A stretch of 24,478 nt of DNA from CAYJLC01 sp044426355 (GTDB lineage: Bacteria; Bacillota; Clostridia; Oscillospirales; Butyricicoccaceae), in the NCBI GenBank assembly GCA_044426355.1, contig JAWXUO010000035.1, positions 1-24,478 of the forward strand, in the 5' to 3' direction. A program made the position numbers and the translations under genes. Under the pieces are notes generated by a model. The model searched no databases. It was not told the origin of the DNA and saw only the letters and a program-made list of their open reading frames with translations. Of this stretch, positions 1 to 7,874 are shown in pieces. Numbering within the stretch: position 1 is the stretch's first letter; the number at the start of each line of letters is the position of its first letter.

Positions 1-1
1 A

Positions 2-211
2 CTTTTTGCTTTAGAAGATATTCACGGATTTAAAATCGAGCAAATTAATGGTCAAAATGTTTTAACACTTAATAAAAATACTGCCTCTGCTACTAATTTA
101 GAATTTTTCTCAGCTTGGAGCGAACTTTCTAAAAAATACGCAAATGGCGAAATTTCCAAAGAAGATTATGACAAATGGCGATATAATTACCCAGAAAGTG
201 CCACAAGATAA
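2..211 (+). CDS. C-terminal fragment of an unidentified protein
   Basis: An open frame enters from the left edge and ends at a TAA at 209-211, leaving 69 residues of a C-terminus. The fragment is hydrophilic, with no membrane segment. It ends in a Tyr/Trp-rich helical-looking tail containing the motif EISKEDYDKWRYNYPE. I do not recognise the family with confidence; the charged tail after a beta-rich stretch loosely recalls C-termini of proteins on mobile elements, but that is a guess. It reads toward the 3' end of guaA and is closed by a hairpin terminator about 10 bases after its stop, which supports it being a real gene end. Start and most of the protein lie outside the window. Confidence 0.5.
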   Translation, partial: LFALEDIHGFKIEQINGQNVLTLNKNTASATNLEFFSAWSELSKKYANGEISKEDYDKWRYNYPESATR

Positions 212-212
212 T

Positions 213-260
213 AAAAAAACAGGTAGCTGACGTTAAAATCAGTTACCTGTTTATCTTTTT
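213..260. terminator. Bidirectional intrinsic terminator between the left ORF and guaA
   Basis: An 11-bp stem pairs 220-230 with 239-249 (CAGGTAGCTGA with TCAGTTACCTG, one G-T wobble) around an 8-base loop. On the plus strand a T-rich run (250-260) follows. On the minus strand the stem is followed by seven Ts (complement of 213-219). It can therefore end both the plus-strand ORF (stop at 211) and guaA transcription coming from the right. Confidence 0.85.
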
Positions 261-264
261 AATT

Positions 265-286
265 TTTTGTTGCCATTTTGTTGCCA
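265..286. repeat. Two tandem copies of an 11-bp repeat
   Basis: The 11-mer TTTTGTTGCCA occurs twice head to tail (265-275 and 276-286) in the non-coding strip between the terminator and the guaA 3' end. No gene covers it. Function unknown; see findings for a possible link to integration. Confidence 0.7.
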
Positions 287-416
287 GAAAAGTAAATTTT
301 CAAGGCTCATTGCATAAAACTTGTATATTTTCATTTGAAAACATCAGTTTTACGTTGTTTTATAGCATTTTAATACGTATATTTGAATAGTTATTCAGAT
401 TGTGAACCTAAATTCT

Positions 417-1952
417 TTACTCCCACTCTATTGTACTCGGTGGCTTAGTAGTTACATCGTACACAATTCTATTAATTCCGTTGCACTCATTTACAATTCT
501 TCTACTAATCTCCTCAAGTACTTCATAAGGAATTTTTGCGAAATCTGCCGTCATAAAGTCGCTTGTTGTGACACCTCTCAAGGCAAGCGTGTAGTCATAA
601 GTCCTAAAATCACCCATAACTCCAACCGAACGCATATTAGTAAGCACTGCAAAATACTGATGAATATCTCTATCCAAACCTGCTTTTGCAATTTCTTCAC
701 GGAAAATATAGTCAGCATCACGCAAAATATCTAATTTATCTTTAGTTATGTCGCCAATAACACGAATAGCAAGACCTGGTCCTGGGAATGGTTGACGCCA
801 TACTAAAACAGGGTCAATCCCAAGTTCTTCGCCCAACGCACGAACCTCATCTTTAAATAATAATCTCAAAGGTTCTACAATATCCTTAAAATCAACGTGG
901 TCTGGTAGTCCACCTACATTATGGTGCGATTTAATAACAGCTGCGTCGCCATGTCCTGACTCAATAACGTCTGGATATATCGTGCCTTGTGCTAAGTAAT
1001 CAACAGAGCCAATTTTCTTTCCTTCGTCTTCAAAAACACGAATAAATTCTTCTCCGATAGCTTTTCTCTTAGTTTCAGGATCAGAAATACCTGCAAGACG
1101 TGATAAAAATCTTTCTTCAGCATTAACTCGAACGAAATTTATATCCCAATCTTTAAATGCATTTTCTACTTCGTCGCCTTCGTTTTTACGCATTAACCCG
1201 TGGTCTACAAAGATACACGTAAGTTGATTTCCTACAGCTTTTGAAAGTAATCCTGCTAAAACCGAGCTATCAACACCACCTGATAAAGCAAGCAATACTT
1301 TACCGTCACCCACTTTTTCACGCACTGATGCAACAGCTGTTTTCGCATAGTCTGCCATTGTCCAGTCGCCTTTTGCGTTACACACATTATATAAAAAATT
1401 GTGTAGCATTTTAGTTCCGTTTTCAGTGTGGTTTACTTCTGGGTGGAACTGAATACCGTATAATTTTTTCTCAACATTTTGCATAGACGCACAAGGGCAA
1501 TCATTTGTAGTTGCTATAACTTCAAAACCTTGTGGAACTTGTGCAATATAATCGACATGGCTCATCCAACACACAGATTTTTCATCTAAACCTTTAAATA
1601 ATAAAGTATTTGTGTTGTAATTTGTATCAGTTTTACCAAATTCGCCTACTGGAGCAGTTTTAACCTCGCCACCTAGCGTATGTGCCATAAGTTGCGAACC
1701 ATAACAAAGCCCTAAAACTGGTATTCCTAGTTCAAAAATTTCTTTATCTACTTTAGGAGATTTTTCGTCATAAACGCTGTTAGGCCCTCCTGTAAATATA
1801 ATCCCAATCGGATTTAACTCTTTTATTTGCTCTATTGTTATAGAAAAAGGTTTCACTTCACAATATACGTTACATTCACGTACTCTACGTGCAATAAGTT
1901 GATTATATTGCCCACCAAAATCTATAACTAAAACTAATTCATGATTTTTCAT
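417..1952 (-). CDS. guaA: GMP synthase (glutamine-hydrolysing)
   Basis: Converts XMP, glutamine and ATP to GMP, the last step of guanine nucleotide synthesis, in the cytoplasm. The 511-residue protein has the usual two-part layout. The N-terminal class I glutamine amidotransferase has nucleophile Cys83 in GLCYG and the His170/Glu172 pair in HPE. The ATP pyrophosphatase domain has SGGVDSS at 224-230, and the C-terminal dimerisation domain ends in TTKPPSTIEWE. Length and motifs are complete. The ATG at 1950-1952 is preceded by GAAAGGAC. It is monocistronic: a terminator separates it from the FAS operon and it has its own promoter. No purine riboswitch is visible upstream. Its 3' end is a site where genomic islands insert in several other bacteria. 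Confidence 0.97.
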   Translation of the reverse strand: MKNHELVLVIDFGGQYNQLIARRVRECNVYCEVKPFSITIEQIKELNPIGIIFTGGPNSVYDEKSPKVDKEIFELGIPVLGLCYGSQLMAHTLGGEVKTAPVGEFGKTDTNYNTNTLLFKGLDEKSVCWMSHVDYIAQVPQGFEVIATTNDCPCASMQNVEKKLYGIQFHPEVNHTENGTKMLHNFLYNVCNAKGDWTMADYAKTAVASVREKVGDGKVLLALSGGVDSSVLAGLLSKAVGNQLTCIFVDHGLMRKNEGDEVENAFKDWDINFVRVNAEERFLSRLAGISDPETKRKAIGEEFIRVFEDEGKKIGSVDYLAQGTIYPDVIESGHGDAAVIKSHHNVGGLPDHVDFKDIVEPLRLLFKDEVRALGEELGIDPVLVWRQPFPGPGLAIRVIGDITKDKLDILRDADYIFREEIAKAGLDRDIHQYFAVLTNMRSVGVMGDFRTYDYTLALRGVTTSDFMTADFAKIPYEVLEEISRRIVNECNGINRIVYDVTTKPPSTIEWE

Positions 1953-1993
1953 TAAATTAGACGTCCTTTCATTAATATTTTAAACTACTTATA

Positions 1994-2022
1994 ATTATGC
2001 ATTATTTTATAAAAAAAATCAA
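1994..2022 (-). promoter_or_regulatory. Candidate sigma-A promoter of guaA
   Basis: Read on the minus strand, a -35 TTGATT (2017-2022) and a -10 CATAAT (1994-1999) are separated by exactly 17 bases. This sits between the upstream operon's terminator and the guaA ribosome site, leaving a short leader. Confidence 0.65.
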
Positions 2023-2033
2023 GTGTTTATATC

Positions 2034-2074
2034 AAAAATATCGCCGTATGGAATTTAAAACCTTACGACGATAT
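2034..2074 (-). terminator. Intrinsic terminator of the FAS/amidohydrolase operon
   Basis: Stem 2038-2051 with 2061-2074 pairs ATATCG-CCGTA-GG almost perfectly; on the transcribed minus strand there is one G-U wobble and one mismatch, with a 9-base loop. It is followed on the minus strand by TTTTTG. It lies 5 bases past the amidohydrolase stop and separates the operon from guaA. Confidence 0.85.
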
Positions 2075-2079
2075 AATAA

Positions 2080-2994
2080 TTACACATCTAAATTTAGTAG
2101 TTTAACTGCATTTTCATTGCAAATTTTTGCATATGCTTCTCTTGTAATTTTTTTCTGACCTAGCAGTGAATCTAAGTATGCACCTAATGGATAATGCATA
2201 TTTTTACTTAAAGTATCTGTTCCGTAAAGCAATTTATCTTGATATTTATCTAAAAATTCAATACCAAAATCAGCATCACGAAGAATTGCATTTCCTCCAC
2301 TATTTGCAGATAAATCACCGTATAAATTTTCATAATTATTAAATAATTCTATAAGTTTTCCAGGTTTTACATTTCCTGGTTGATATGCATTTCTATCCCC
2401 TGTATATTGGGCAATTTCTACCCAAAAAGGCTGAGAATGCCCTATGTAAATAAATTTAGGGTATTTTTTTAGTGCTTTTTCGAGATATACAAGACCTTCC
2501 TCGTCTACAATGCCTTTATTTGTTAAAATATCGTTCATATGAGTTAGTAATGGAAGTTCTAAATCCATGCAACATTCTATCAAATGTTCCATTTTAGGGT
2601 TGTTAAAATACAAAGGCACTGCAAGTTCGCCAACACCTTTTGCCCCTAAATTTTTGTAAATCTTGAGTCTTTTATAAGTTTCATTCGTTCCATCTGGAAT
2701 TATATTTGCAAACCACGAAAAATGTTTTTTATGTTTTTTGCAAATTTCCACAGCATCTTCTGCAAAAATCCTAGGGTCTGCTAATCTCTCTTTTTCAGAA
2801 AAATTTTCCGTAGGTTTTTCTACAGTTTGAATTACACAATGGCTAATATCCATAACTTCGTTAAATTCAATTCTTTCTTCTGGAGTGAATACATTAAACC
2901 CTTTCGCTTTTCTTAAATGCGTGTGGCAGTCGATTTTGCTCACAGGTTTTTGAAAACTAGATGGTGCTAAAGGTACAGGATCTTTATTTATCAT
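2080..2994 (-). CDS. Amidohydrolase family 2 (TIM-barrel metal-dependent hydrolase)
   Basis: A 304-residue metal-dependent hydrolase of the amidohydrolase-related (Amidohydro_2) group, whose members hydrolyse or decarboxylate small carboxylated or cyclic substrates. Visible metal-site elements are DCHTH near the N-terminus (His24, His26), GEL at Glu123, THMND (His152), IGHSQ (His186) and YGTD (Asp260), in barrel order. There is no signal peptide, so it is cytosolic. The ATG overlaps the end of the marR gene by 11 bases, so translation is probably coupled. It is the last gene before the operon terminator. It has no known place in fatty-acid synthesis; the substrate cannot be named. Confidence 0.85.
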   Translation of the reverse strand: MINKDPVPLAPSSFQKPVSKIDCHTHLRKAKGFNVFTPEERIEFNEVMDISHCVIQTVEKPTENFSEKERLADPRIFAEDAVEICKKHKKHFSWFANIIPDGTNETYKRLKIYKNLGAKGVGELAVPLYFNNPKMEHLIECCMDLELPLLTHMNDILTNKGIVDEEGLVYLEKALKKYPKFIYIGHSQPFWVEIAQYTGDRNAYQPGNVKPGKLIELFNNYENLYGDLSANSGGNAILRDADFGIEFLDKYQDKLLYGTDTLSKNMHYPLGAYLDSLLGQKKITREAYAKICNENAVKLLNLDV

Positions 2995-3448
2995 TTAAGT
3001 CATCTCCCTTTAAATTATTAGTTTCACACATGAGTTCTTCTGAAATTATCTTTAAAAAATTATTAAACTGAGCTACTTCTTCTTTTGTAAATCTTTTTTC
3101 TATTCGGTCTACTATAGTTTTAGTGTAATCATATGTTAATCCGTTATATTCTAAAAATTTATCGGACACTTCAAGATGATACTCTCTTTTATCTGTTTTA
3201 GACTGAATTTTATTTACATAACCTTTTTTTATTAAATTATTTATTTTATATGTGGCATTCGGCGAAGAAATTCCAATAAAATTTGCAAAAGTTTGCACTG
3301 TAGGCTTTTTTAAAGCATAAATTACTTCTACACAAAAAATTTCCACTGCTGTAAGCGTTGCTTCTCGGTTTTCAAAACGAGCAAATATTTTTTTATAAAA
3401 AGCTAGTTTAAATTTTGTATATACATTTATAAAATTTTCTTCAAGCAA
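2984..3448 (-). CDS. MarR-family transcriptional regulator, likely FAS operon regulator
   Basis: A 154-residue winged-helix protein. The helix-turn-helix region reads roughly residues 50-80 (KPTVQTFANFIGISSPNATY, then a recognition helix and NLIKKGYVNKI), followed by a basic wing with KTDKREYHLEVS and a C-terminal dimerisation helix pair. Start is TTG at 3446-3448 with AAAGGTGG upstream; no in-frame ATG or GTG lies nearby upstream. It is the 13th gene of the FAS operon, 24 bases after fabZ. In streptococci and relatives a MarR protein in the FAS cluster, FabT, represses the operon with acyl-ACP as corepressor; the same role is inferred here from position only. The gene is distal, unlike classical fabT near fabH. 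Confidence 0.85.
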   Translation of the reverse strand: MLEENFINVYTKFKLAFYKKIFARFENREATLTAVEIFCVEVIYALKKPTVQTFANFIGISSPNATYKINNLIKKGYVNKIQSKTDKREYHLEVSDKFLEYNGLTYDYTKTIVDRIEKRFTKEEVAQFNNFLKIISEELMCETNNLKGDDLNDK

Positions 3449-3472
3449 CCGAATTTCACCACCTTTGCATTT

Positions 3473-3907
3473 TTAATTTTTATCTGCTATCGCAAAAGTA
3501 AGCTCTGCTACAACTGCAATTTTACCGTCTACTTTTGCCACGGCTTTTCCAACACCTAAAATGCCTTGGTCTTTTATAATACTACATTCTAATTCTAAAA
3601 CATCGCCAGGCACAACTTGTTTTTTAAATTTACAAGAATTAATACCACGAAATAGCACTAGTTTGTCTTCATTTCCGTCTTTTGTAAGTATTGCAACTGC
3701 TCCAACTTGAGCTAGAGCTTCTACAATTAATACGCCAGGCATAATATGCTGGTCTGGAAAATGTCCACAAAAATGCATTTCATTCGCTGTTACACATTTT
3801 ATACCTTTTGCAAACTCTCCTGCTTTATAGTCAGTTATTTTATCTACAAGTAAGAAAGGGTATCTATGTGGTATTATTTTTTGTATTTCATTTGAATTTA
3901 ATTGCAT
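3473..3907 (-). CDS. fabZ: 3-hydroxyacyl-ACP dehydratase FabZ
   Basis: Removes water from 3-hydroxyacyl-ACP to give trans-2-enoyl-ACP in the elongation cycle. The 144-residue hot-dog protein has the N-terminal signature IPHRYPFLLVD and the catalytic pair His49 in GHFPD and Glu63 in VEALAQ, matching FabZ rather than the longer FabA. The ATG follows the fabF stop after one base, with GAGGTG embedded in the last fabF codons. No second dehydratase/isomerase is visible, so how unsaturated fatty acids are made is not shown here. Confidence 0.96.
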   Translation of the reverse strand: MQLNSNEIQKIIPHRYPFLLVDKITDYKAGEFAKGIKCVTANEMHFCGHFPDQHIMPGVLIVEALAQVGAVAILTKDGNEDKLVLFRGINSCKFKKQVVPGDVLELECSIIKDQGILGVGKAVAKVDGKIAVVAELTFAIADKN

Positions 3908-3908
3908 T

Positions 3909-5144
3909 TTACACCTCGTATTTTTTTAGAACTATTGTTGCATTATGTCCACCAAAACCAAGTGAATTTGAACACGCATATTTTATATCAGCTTTTCTTC
4001 CTACGTTTGGAACTATGTCTAAATCGCAATCTTCGTCTTTTTCTTTGTAGTTTATTGTAGGAGGTACAAAACCTTCTTTTAGTGCCATACAGCACACGAT
4101 AGCTTCGATACCACCACTTGCTCCTAGCAAATGTCCTGTCATAGACTTTGTAGAACTTACCATTAATTTAGAAGTATCACCAAATGCTAGTTTAATAGCT
4201 TTTGTTTCGCCTTTGTCATTAAGTGGCGTTGATGTTCCGTGAGCATTTATATAATCTACATCAGATGGTTTTATATTTGCATCATTTAGTGCATTAACCA
4301 TGCTTTTGCAAGCCCCTTCACCCTCAGGGTGTGGTGCTGTCATATGATATGCATCACAACTTACGCCATATCCTACGATTTCGCATAAAATATTTGCATT
4401 TCTTGCTTTTGCATGTTCATATTCTTCTATCAATAATACTCCTGAGCCTTCGCCCATAACAAAACCTGAACGTTCTTTATCAAAAGGTATAGATGCACGA
4501 TTTTTATCAGTACTTTCGCTTAAAGCACGCAAAGATGTAAAACCACCCATAGCTAACGGTGTTACAGTAGCTTCTGTTCCACCACAAAGCATAACTTCTG
4601 CATATCCGTCACGAATATAACGGAATGCATCGCCTACAGCATTTGTGCCACCTGCACAAGCAGTTACAACTGAATTACACATTCCACGGAAACCATGTTT
4701 TATAGCAACATTTCCAGATGCCATATTTAAAATAGCCGATGGTATAAAATATGGAGAAACTTTTTCAAAACCACGTTCTAAACCACGTTCGTGTTCATCT
4801 GTAATAGTTTTCATTCCACCGATACCAGAAGAAATTATAACTCCACATCTATCTAAATCAACTTTTTCGAGGTCTATACCACTTGTTTTTACAGCTTCAT
4901 TAGAAGCAATAATTGCAAATGATGTATATCTATCTTGTTTTCTAATTTCTGCTTTTGGAATATGGTCTAAAAAATCTAAATTTTTCACTTCTCCTGCTAG
5001 TTTAACACGAAGACCCGTTGTATCATATGCTGTTATTTCATCAATTCCACACACGCCATCTTTTATATTGTTCCAAAAGTCAGATGAATTATTCCCGATA
5101 GGAGTCACAGCTCCTACTCCAGTTATCACTACACGTCTTTTCAT
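3909..5144 (-). CDS. fabF: 3-oxoacyl-ACP synthase II FabF
   Basis: Condenses malonyl-ACP with the growing acyl-ACP. The 411-residue thiolase-fold protein carries the Cys-His-His triad: Cys163 in VTACAGG, His302 in NAHGTSTPLND and His338 in SMTGHLLGASG, with the C-terminal GFGGHNA loop. Length is normal for FabF. The ATG lies one base after the fabG stop; the ribosome site is a weak GGTGATG, so initiation probably depends on coupling with fabG. It is the only elongation condensing enzyme in the operon. Confidence 0.96.
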   Translation of the reverse strand: MKRRVVITGVGAVTPIGNNSSDFWNNIKDGVCGIDEITAYDTTGLRVKLAGEVKNLDFLDHIPKAEIRKQDRYTSFAIIASNEAVKTSGIDLEKVDLDRCGVIISSGIGGMKTITDEHERGLERGFEKVSPYFIPSAILNMASGNVAIKHGFRGMCNSVVTACAGGTNAVGDAFRYIRDGYAEVMLCGGTEATVTPLAMGGFTSLRALSESTDKNRASIPFDKERSGFVMGEGSGVLLIEEYEHAKARNANILCEIVGYGVSCDAYHMTAPHPEGEGACKSMVNALNDANIKPSDVDYINAHGTSTPLNDKGETKAIKLAFGDTSKLMVSSTKSMTGHLLGASGGIEAIVCCMALKEGFVPPTINYKEKDEDCDLDIVPNVGRKADIKYACSNSLGFGGHNATIVLKKYEV

Positions 5145-5145
5145 A

Positions 5146-5880
5146 CTACATCACCATTCCACCGTCAACGTTTATTACTTGACCAGTTATATAATTTGCA
5201 TTGTCAGACGCTAAAAAGCTAACTAGGTGTGCAACATCTTCTGCCTCGCCAAGTCTTTTTAGTGGTATTCCTGCTTTTTCTATATACTCTTTATCTAAAT
5301 CTGCTGTCATATCTGTGCTTATAAAACCAGGTGCAACAGCATTTACATTAATATTTCTTGAAGCTAGTTCTTTTGCCATAGATTTAGTCATGCCAATTAC
5401 CCCTGCTTTACTCGCAGAATAATTAACTTGACCAGCATTACCCATTACACCTACTACGCTCGATACATTTATAATTTTACCATATTTTTGTTTCATCATA
5501 ATACGATAAACATGTTTCATACAAAGGAAAGTCCCTTTTAAGTTTATGTCTAAAACATCATCATAGTCTTGCTCTGTCATTTTCATTAAAAGATTATCTT
5601 TTGTAATTCCAGCATTATTAACTAATATGTCCACACGTCCAAAAACTTCCATGATTTTAGCATACATTTGTTCTACTTCATCATTTGACGATACATCAGC
5701 TTTTATAACTAATGTTTTTACGCCAAGTTTTTGACACATTTCTTCAGTTTCTTTTGCTTTTTGTTCGTTTCCAGCATAATTTATAACAACATTTGCTCCA
5801 TTTTTTGCAAAATCTAAGCAAATTGCTCTGCCAATTCCTCTTGATGCTCCAGTAACTAATGCAATTTTTCCTTTTAGCAT
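5146..5880 (-). CDS. fabG: 3-oxoacyl-ACP reductase FabG
   Basis: NADPH-dependent reduction of 3-oxoacyl-ACP. A 244-residue short-chain dehydrogenase with the cofactor motif TGASRGIG (residues 10-17), NNAG (88-91), catalytic Ser141, Tyr154 and Lys158 (YSASK), and the C-terminal TGQVINVDGGMVM typical of FabG. The start ATG shares one base with the fabD stop (TAATG), and AAAAGGAG lies just upstream inside fabD. Context between fabD and fabF settles FabG over other short-chain dehydrogenases. Confidence 0.96.
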   Translation of the reverse strand: MLKGKIALVTGASRGIGRAICLDFAKNGANVVINYAGNEQKAKETEEMCQKLGVKTLVIKADVSSNDEVEQMYAKIMEVFGRVDILVNNAGITKDNLLMKMTEQDYDDVLDINLKGTFLCMKHVYRIMMKQKYGKIINVSSVVGVMGNAGQVNYSASKAGVIGMTKSMAKELASRNINVNAVAPGFISTDMTADLDKEYIEKAGIPLKRLGEAEDVAHLVSFLASDNANYITGQVINVDGGMVM

Positions 5881-6812
5881 TAAGAATCTCCTTTTAAGTG
5901 ATTTATAGTATCTTCTAATGTTTTAACATCATATACAGCATAAGTTTCTACGCTTTCAGACACTTTTTTAACAAAGCTTGAAAGAACTTTACCACCACCG
6001 ATTTCGATGAAAGTATCTACGCCTTCTTTTATCATGTATCTAATGCTATCTTCGAAATATACGCTAGATTGTACTTGTTTTACTAATATGTCTTTGATAT
6101 TATCTTCTGGTGCTTTTTCTTTACCTAAAGAGTTGAATACTACTGGAATTTTCATATCTGAAAAATCTTCTGTAGCAAAACGTTTTTCTAAAGCATCTCC
6201 AGCAGGTTTCATAAGTTCTGTATGGAAAGGACCTGATACATTAAGTTTTAATGCACGTCTTGCTCCATATTCGATAGCAAAATCAGCAGCTTTTTGACAT
6301 GCTTCTGTTTCACCAGCGATAACTAATTGTGCTGGCGAATTATAGTTTGCAATTGATACAACGCCCACTCTGCTCGCTTGTTTACAAGCTTGCTCTAAAA
6401 GTTCTCTTGATAAACCTAAAATAGACATCATTTTGCAATCTAAGCCTTTTGATGCAGATTCCATTTCTTTACCACGAAAAGCAACTAAATCTACAGCTTG
6501 TTTGTCAGAAAATACACCTGCACAATGTAGTGCTGAATATTCTCCAAGGCTAAGCCCTGCTACCATGTCTGGTTTAACTCCCATGCTATCTAACATATTT
6601 GTAATAGCCACTGCAAAAGCCACCATACAAGGTTGAGTATTCACAGTTTTTGAAAGTTCTGCTAAGTTTTCTTCAAAACAAAGTTGTTTAATTTCACCTG
6701 TTGGGTCTACAGCGTCAAAAGTTTGTTTAAATACAGGTTGTGTTTCATATAACCCTTTACCCATTTGTTCAAATTGTGAACCTTGCCCTGCGTATAAAAA
6801 TCCGATTTTCAT
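5880..6812 (-). CDS. fabD: Malonyl-CoA:ACP transacylase FabD
   Basis: Moves malonyl from CoA to ACP. The 310-residue protein shows the N-terminal YAGQGSQ, the nucleophile Ser88 in GLSLGEYSA, Arg113 in AFRGKEM and His197 in GPFHTELM, the standard FabD catalytic set. Length is normal. An AGGAGG ribosome site lies 6 bases before the ATG in a 12-base gap after the second FabK-like gene; the stop overlaps fabG. Confidence 0.96.
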   Translation of the reverse strand: MKIGFLYAGQGSQFEQMGKGLYETQPVFKQTFDAVDPTGEIKQLCFEENLAELSKTVNTQPCMVAFAVAITNMLDSMGVKPDMVAGLSLGEYSALHCAGVFSDKQAVDLVAFRGKEMESASKGLDCKMMSILGLSRELLEQACKQASRVGVVSIANYNSPAQLVIAGETEACQKAADFAIEYGARRALKLNVSGPFHTELMKPAGDALEKRFATEDFSDMKIPVVFNSLGKEKAPEDNIKDILVKQVQSSVYFEDSIRYMIKEGVDTFIEIGGGKVLSSFVKKVSESVETYAVYDVKTLEDTINHLKGDS

Positions 6813-6824
6813 TTGTTTTCCTCC

Positions 6825-7874
6825 TTATAATTCAAAAAGTTCATTTATTATATTTTCAACAGACGAGATTTCTTTTATGATATCTACGTCATCGTCACAA
6901 AAATAAAGACCTTGCTCATAATTACCGTTTGCAGCTTGTATTAAAGAGTCGGTAATGCAATATGGCGTAATCTTTGGGTTGCATGTGTGTATGCAACCTA
7001 TGCATTTTTTCGGGTCTATTCGTCCTACTTTATCTAGTTTTTTCAAAAAAGGTGTGTCTAAGGCTCGACCGTCCATTCCAACTGGGCTTTTTATAAGACG
7101 AACTTGCTCGTTTGTCGCATCTACATAGATTTTTTTATATTCATAAGTTGCGTCGCATTCTTTAGTTGCTATAAATCTTGTAGCAACTTGAACACCACTT
7201 GCACCTAATTTTAATATTTTTTTAACTTTTTCTCGTGTATTTACACTACCTGCAACAAAAATAGGTATTTTTTTAGCATATTTTTCTTCAAAAGGCTTAA
7301 TTACCTCTTTTACTTCACCTAAAATCGTTTCAAGCGACTGTGCTGTATTATTTATTAAATCGGAGGTTTTAAAACCTAAATGTCCACCTGCTTTTGGACC
7401 TTCTATAACAATAAAATCAGCAGTCACTCCGTATTTTTTATCCCACAAACGACTTATCGTTCGTGCAGATTTCGAGCCACTAACGATAGGGGCAATCGCC
7501 ACATTAGTTCCCTTTACATATTCTGGTAAATTAAGTGGAACACCAGCTCCAGATATTATGCAATCGACTGAATTATCAACAGCAGTTTTTACCATTTTAT
7601 CAAAGCCTGTCGTTGCAACCATTGCGTTTATTGCAACTAACCCTTTGCCTTTTGCAATATTTTTAGCTTTAATAATTTCTTCTTTCAAAGCCTCCATATT
7701 ACGTTCTACCGAATTTTCCCAAAAATCTTTTTTTAGGTATCCAGTATTTGCAGTAGAAATTACTCCCATTCCTCCACAAAGTGCGACATGTCCTGCAAGG
7801 TTTCCTAAAGACACCCCAACGCCCATTCCACCTTGTATAAGAGGGATTTTAAGTTCTTTGCCTTTAATTTGCAT
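6825..7874 (-). CDS. FabK/nitronate monooxygenase-like flavoprotein with C-terminal Cys cluster
   Basis: A second FMN-binding TIM-barrel protein of the NMO/FabK superfamily, 349 residues from the chosen start. Family marks are PLIQGGMGVGVS near the N-terminus, the GPKAGGHLG segment that matches the FabK catalytic-His loop, and VAGSVNTREKV plus GASGVQVATRF of the phosphate site. Unlike FabK it has a C-terminal addition with CIGCIHTC and a later PYC (Cys291, 294, 298, 306), a plausible Fe-S or metal site. Start: ATG at 7872-7874 with GGAG six bases upstream; an in-frame TTG at 7886 gives four more residues but is itself part of that ribosome site. It overlaps the fabK stop by 11 bases. The true reaction is unknown; an accessory enoyl reductase or another flavin redox step is possible. 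Confidence 0.85.
   Translation of the reverse strand: MQIKGKELKIPLIQGGMGVGVSLGNLAGHVALCGGMGVISTANTGYLKKDFWENSVERNMEALKEEIIKAKNIAKGKGLVAINAMVATTGFDKMVKTAVDNSVDCIISGAGVPLNLPEYVKGTNVAIAPIVSGSKSARTISRLWDKKYGVTADFIVIEGPKAGGHLGFKTSDLINNTAQSLETILGEVKEVIKPFEEKYAKKIPIFVAGSVNTREKVKKILKLGASGVQVATRFIATKECDATYEYKKIYVDATNEQVRLIKSPVGMDGRALDTPFLKKLDKVGRIDPKKCIGCIHTCNPKITPYCITDSLIQAANGNYEQGLYFCDDDVDIIKEISSVENIINELFEL

Noticed and set aside
384..397. ARG box downstream of guaA
   Set aside because: TGAATA-GT-TATTCA looks like an E. coli-type half-site pair, but it lies past the gene's 3' end with no promoter; kept only as a palindrome.
1953..2033. Purine riboswitch upstream of guaA
   Set aside because: The gap is too short once the operon terminator and promoter are taken out, and no three-way-junction core is visible.
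4645..5214. Long plus-strand open frame across fabF/fabG
   Set aside because: Antisense shadow of two clear genes; no ribosome site or recognisable family. The same holds for the plus-strand frames at 8285-8839 and 9095-9715.
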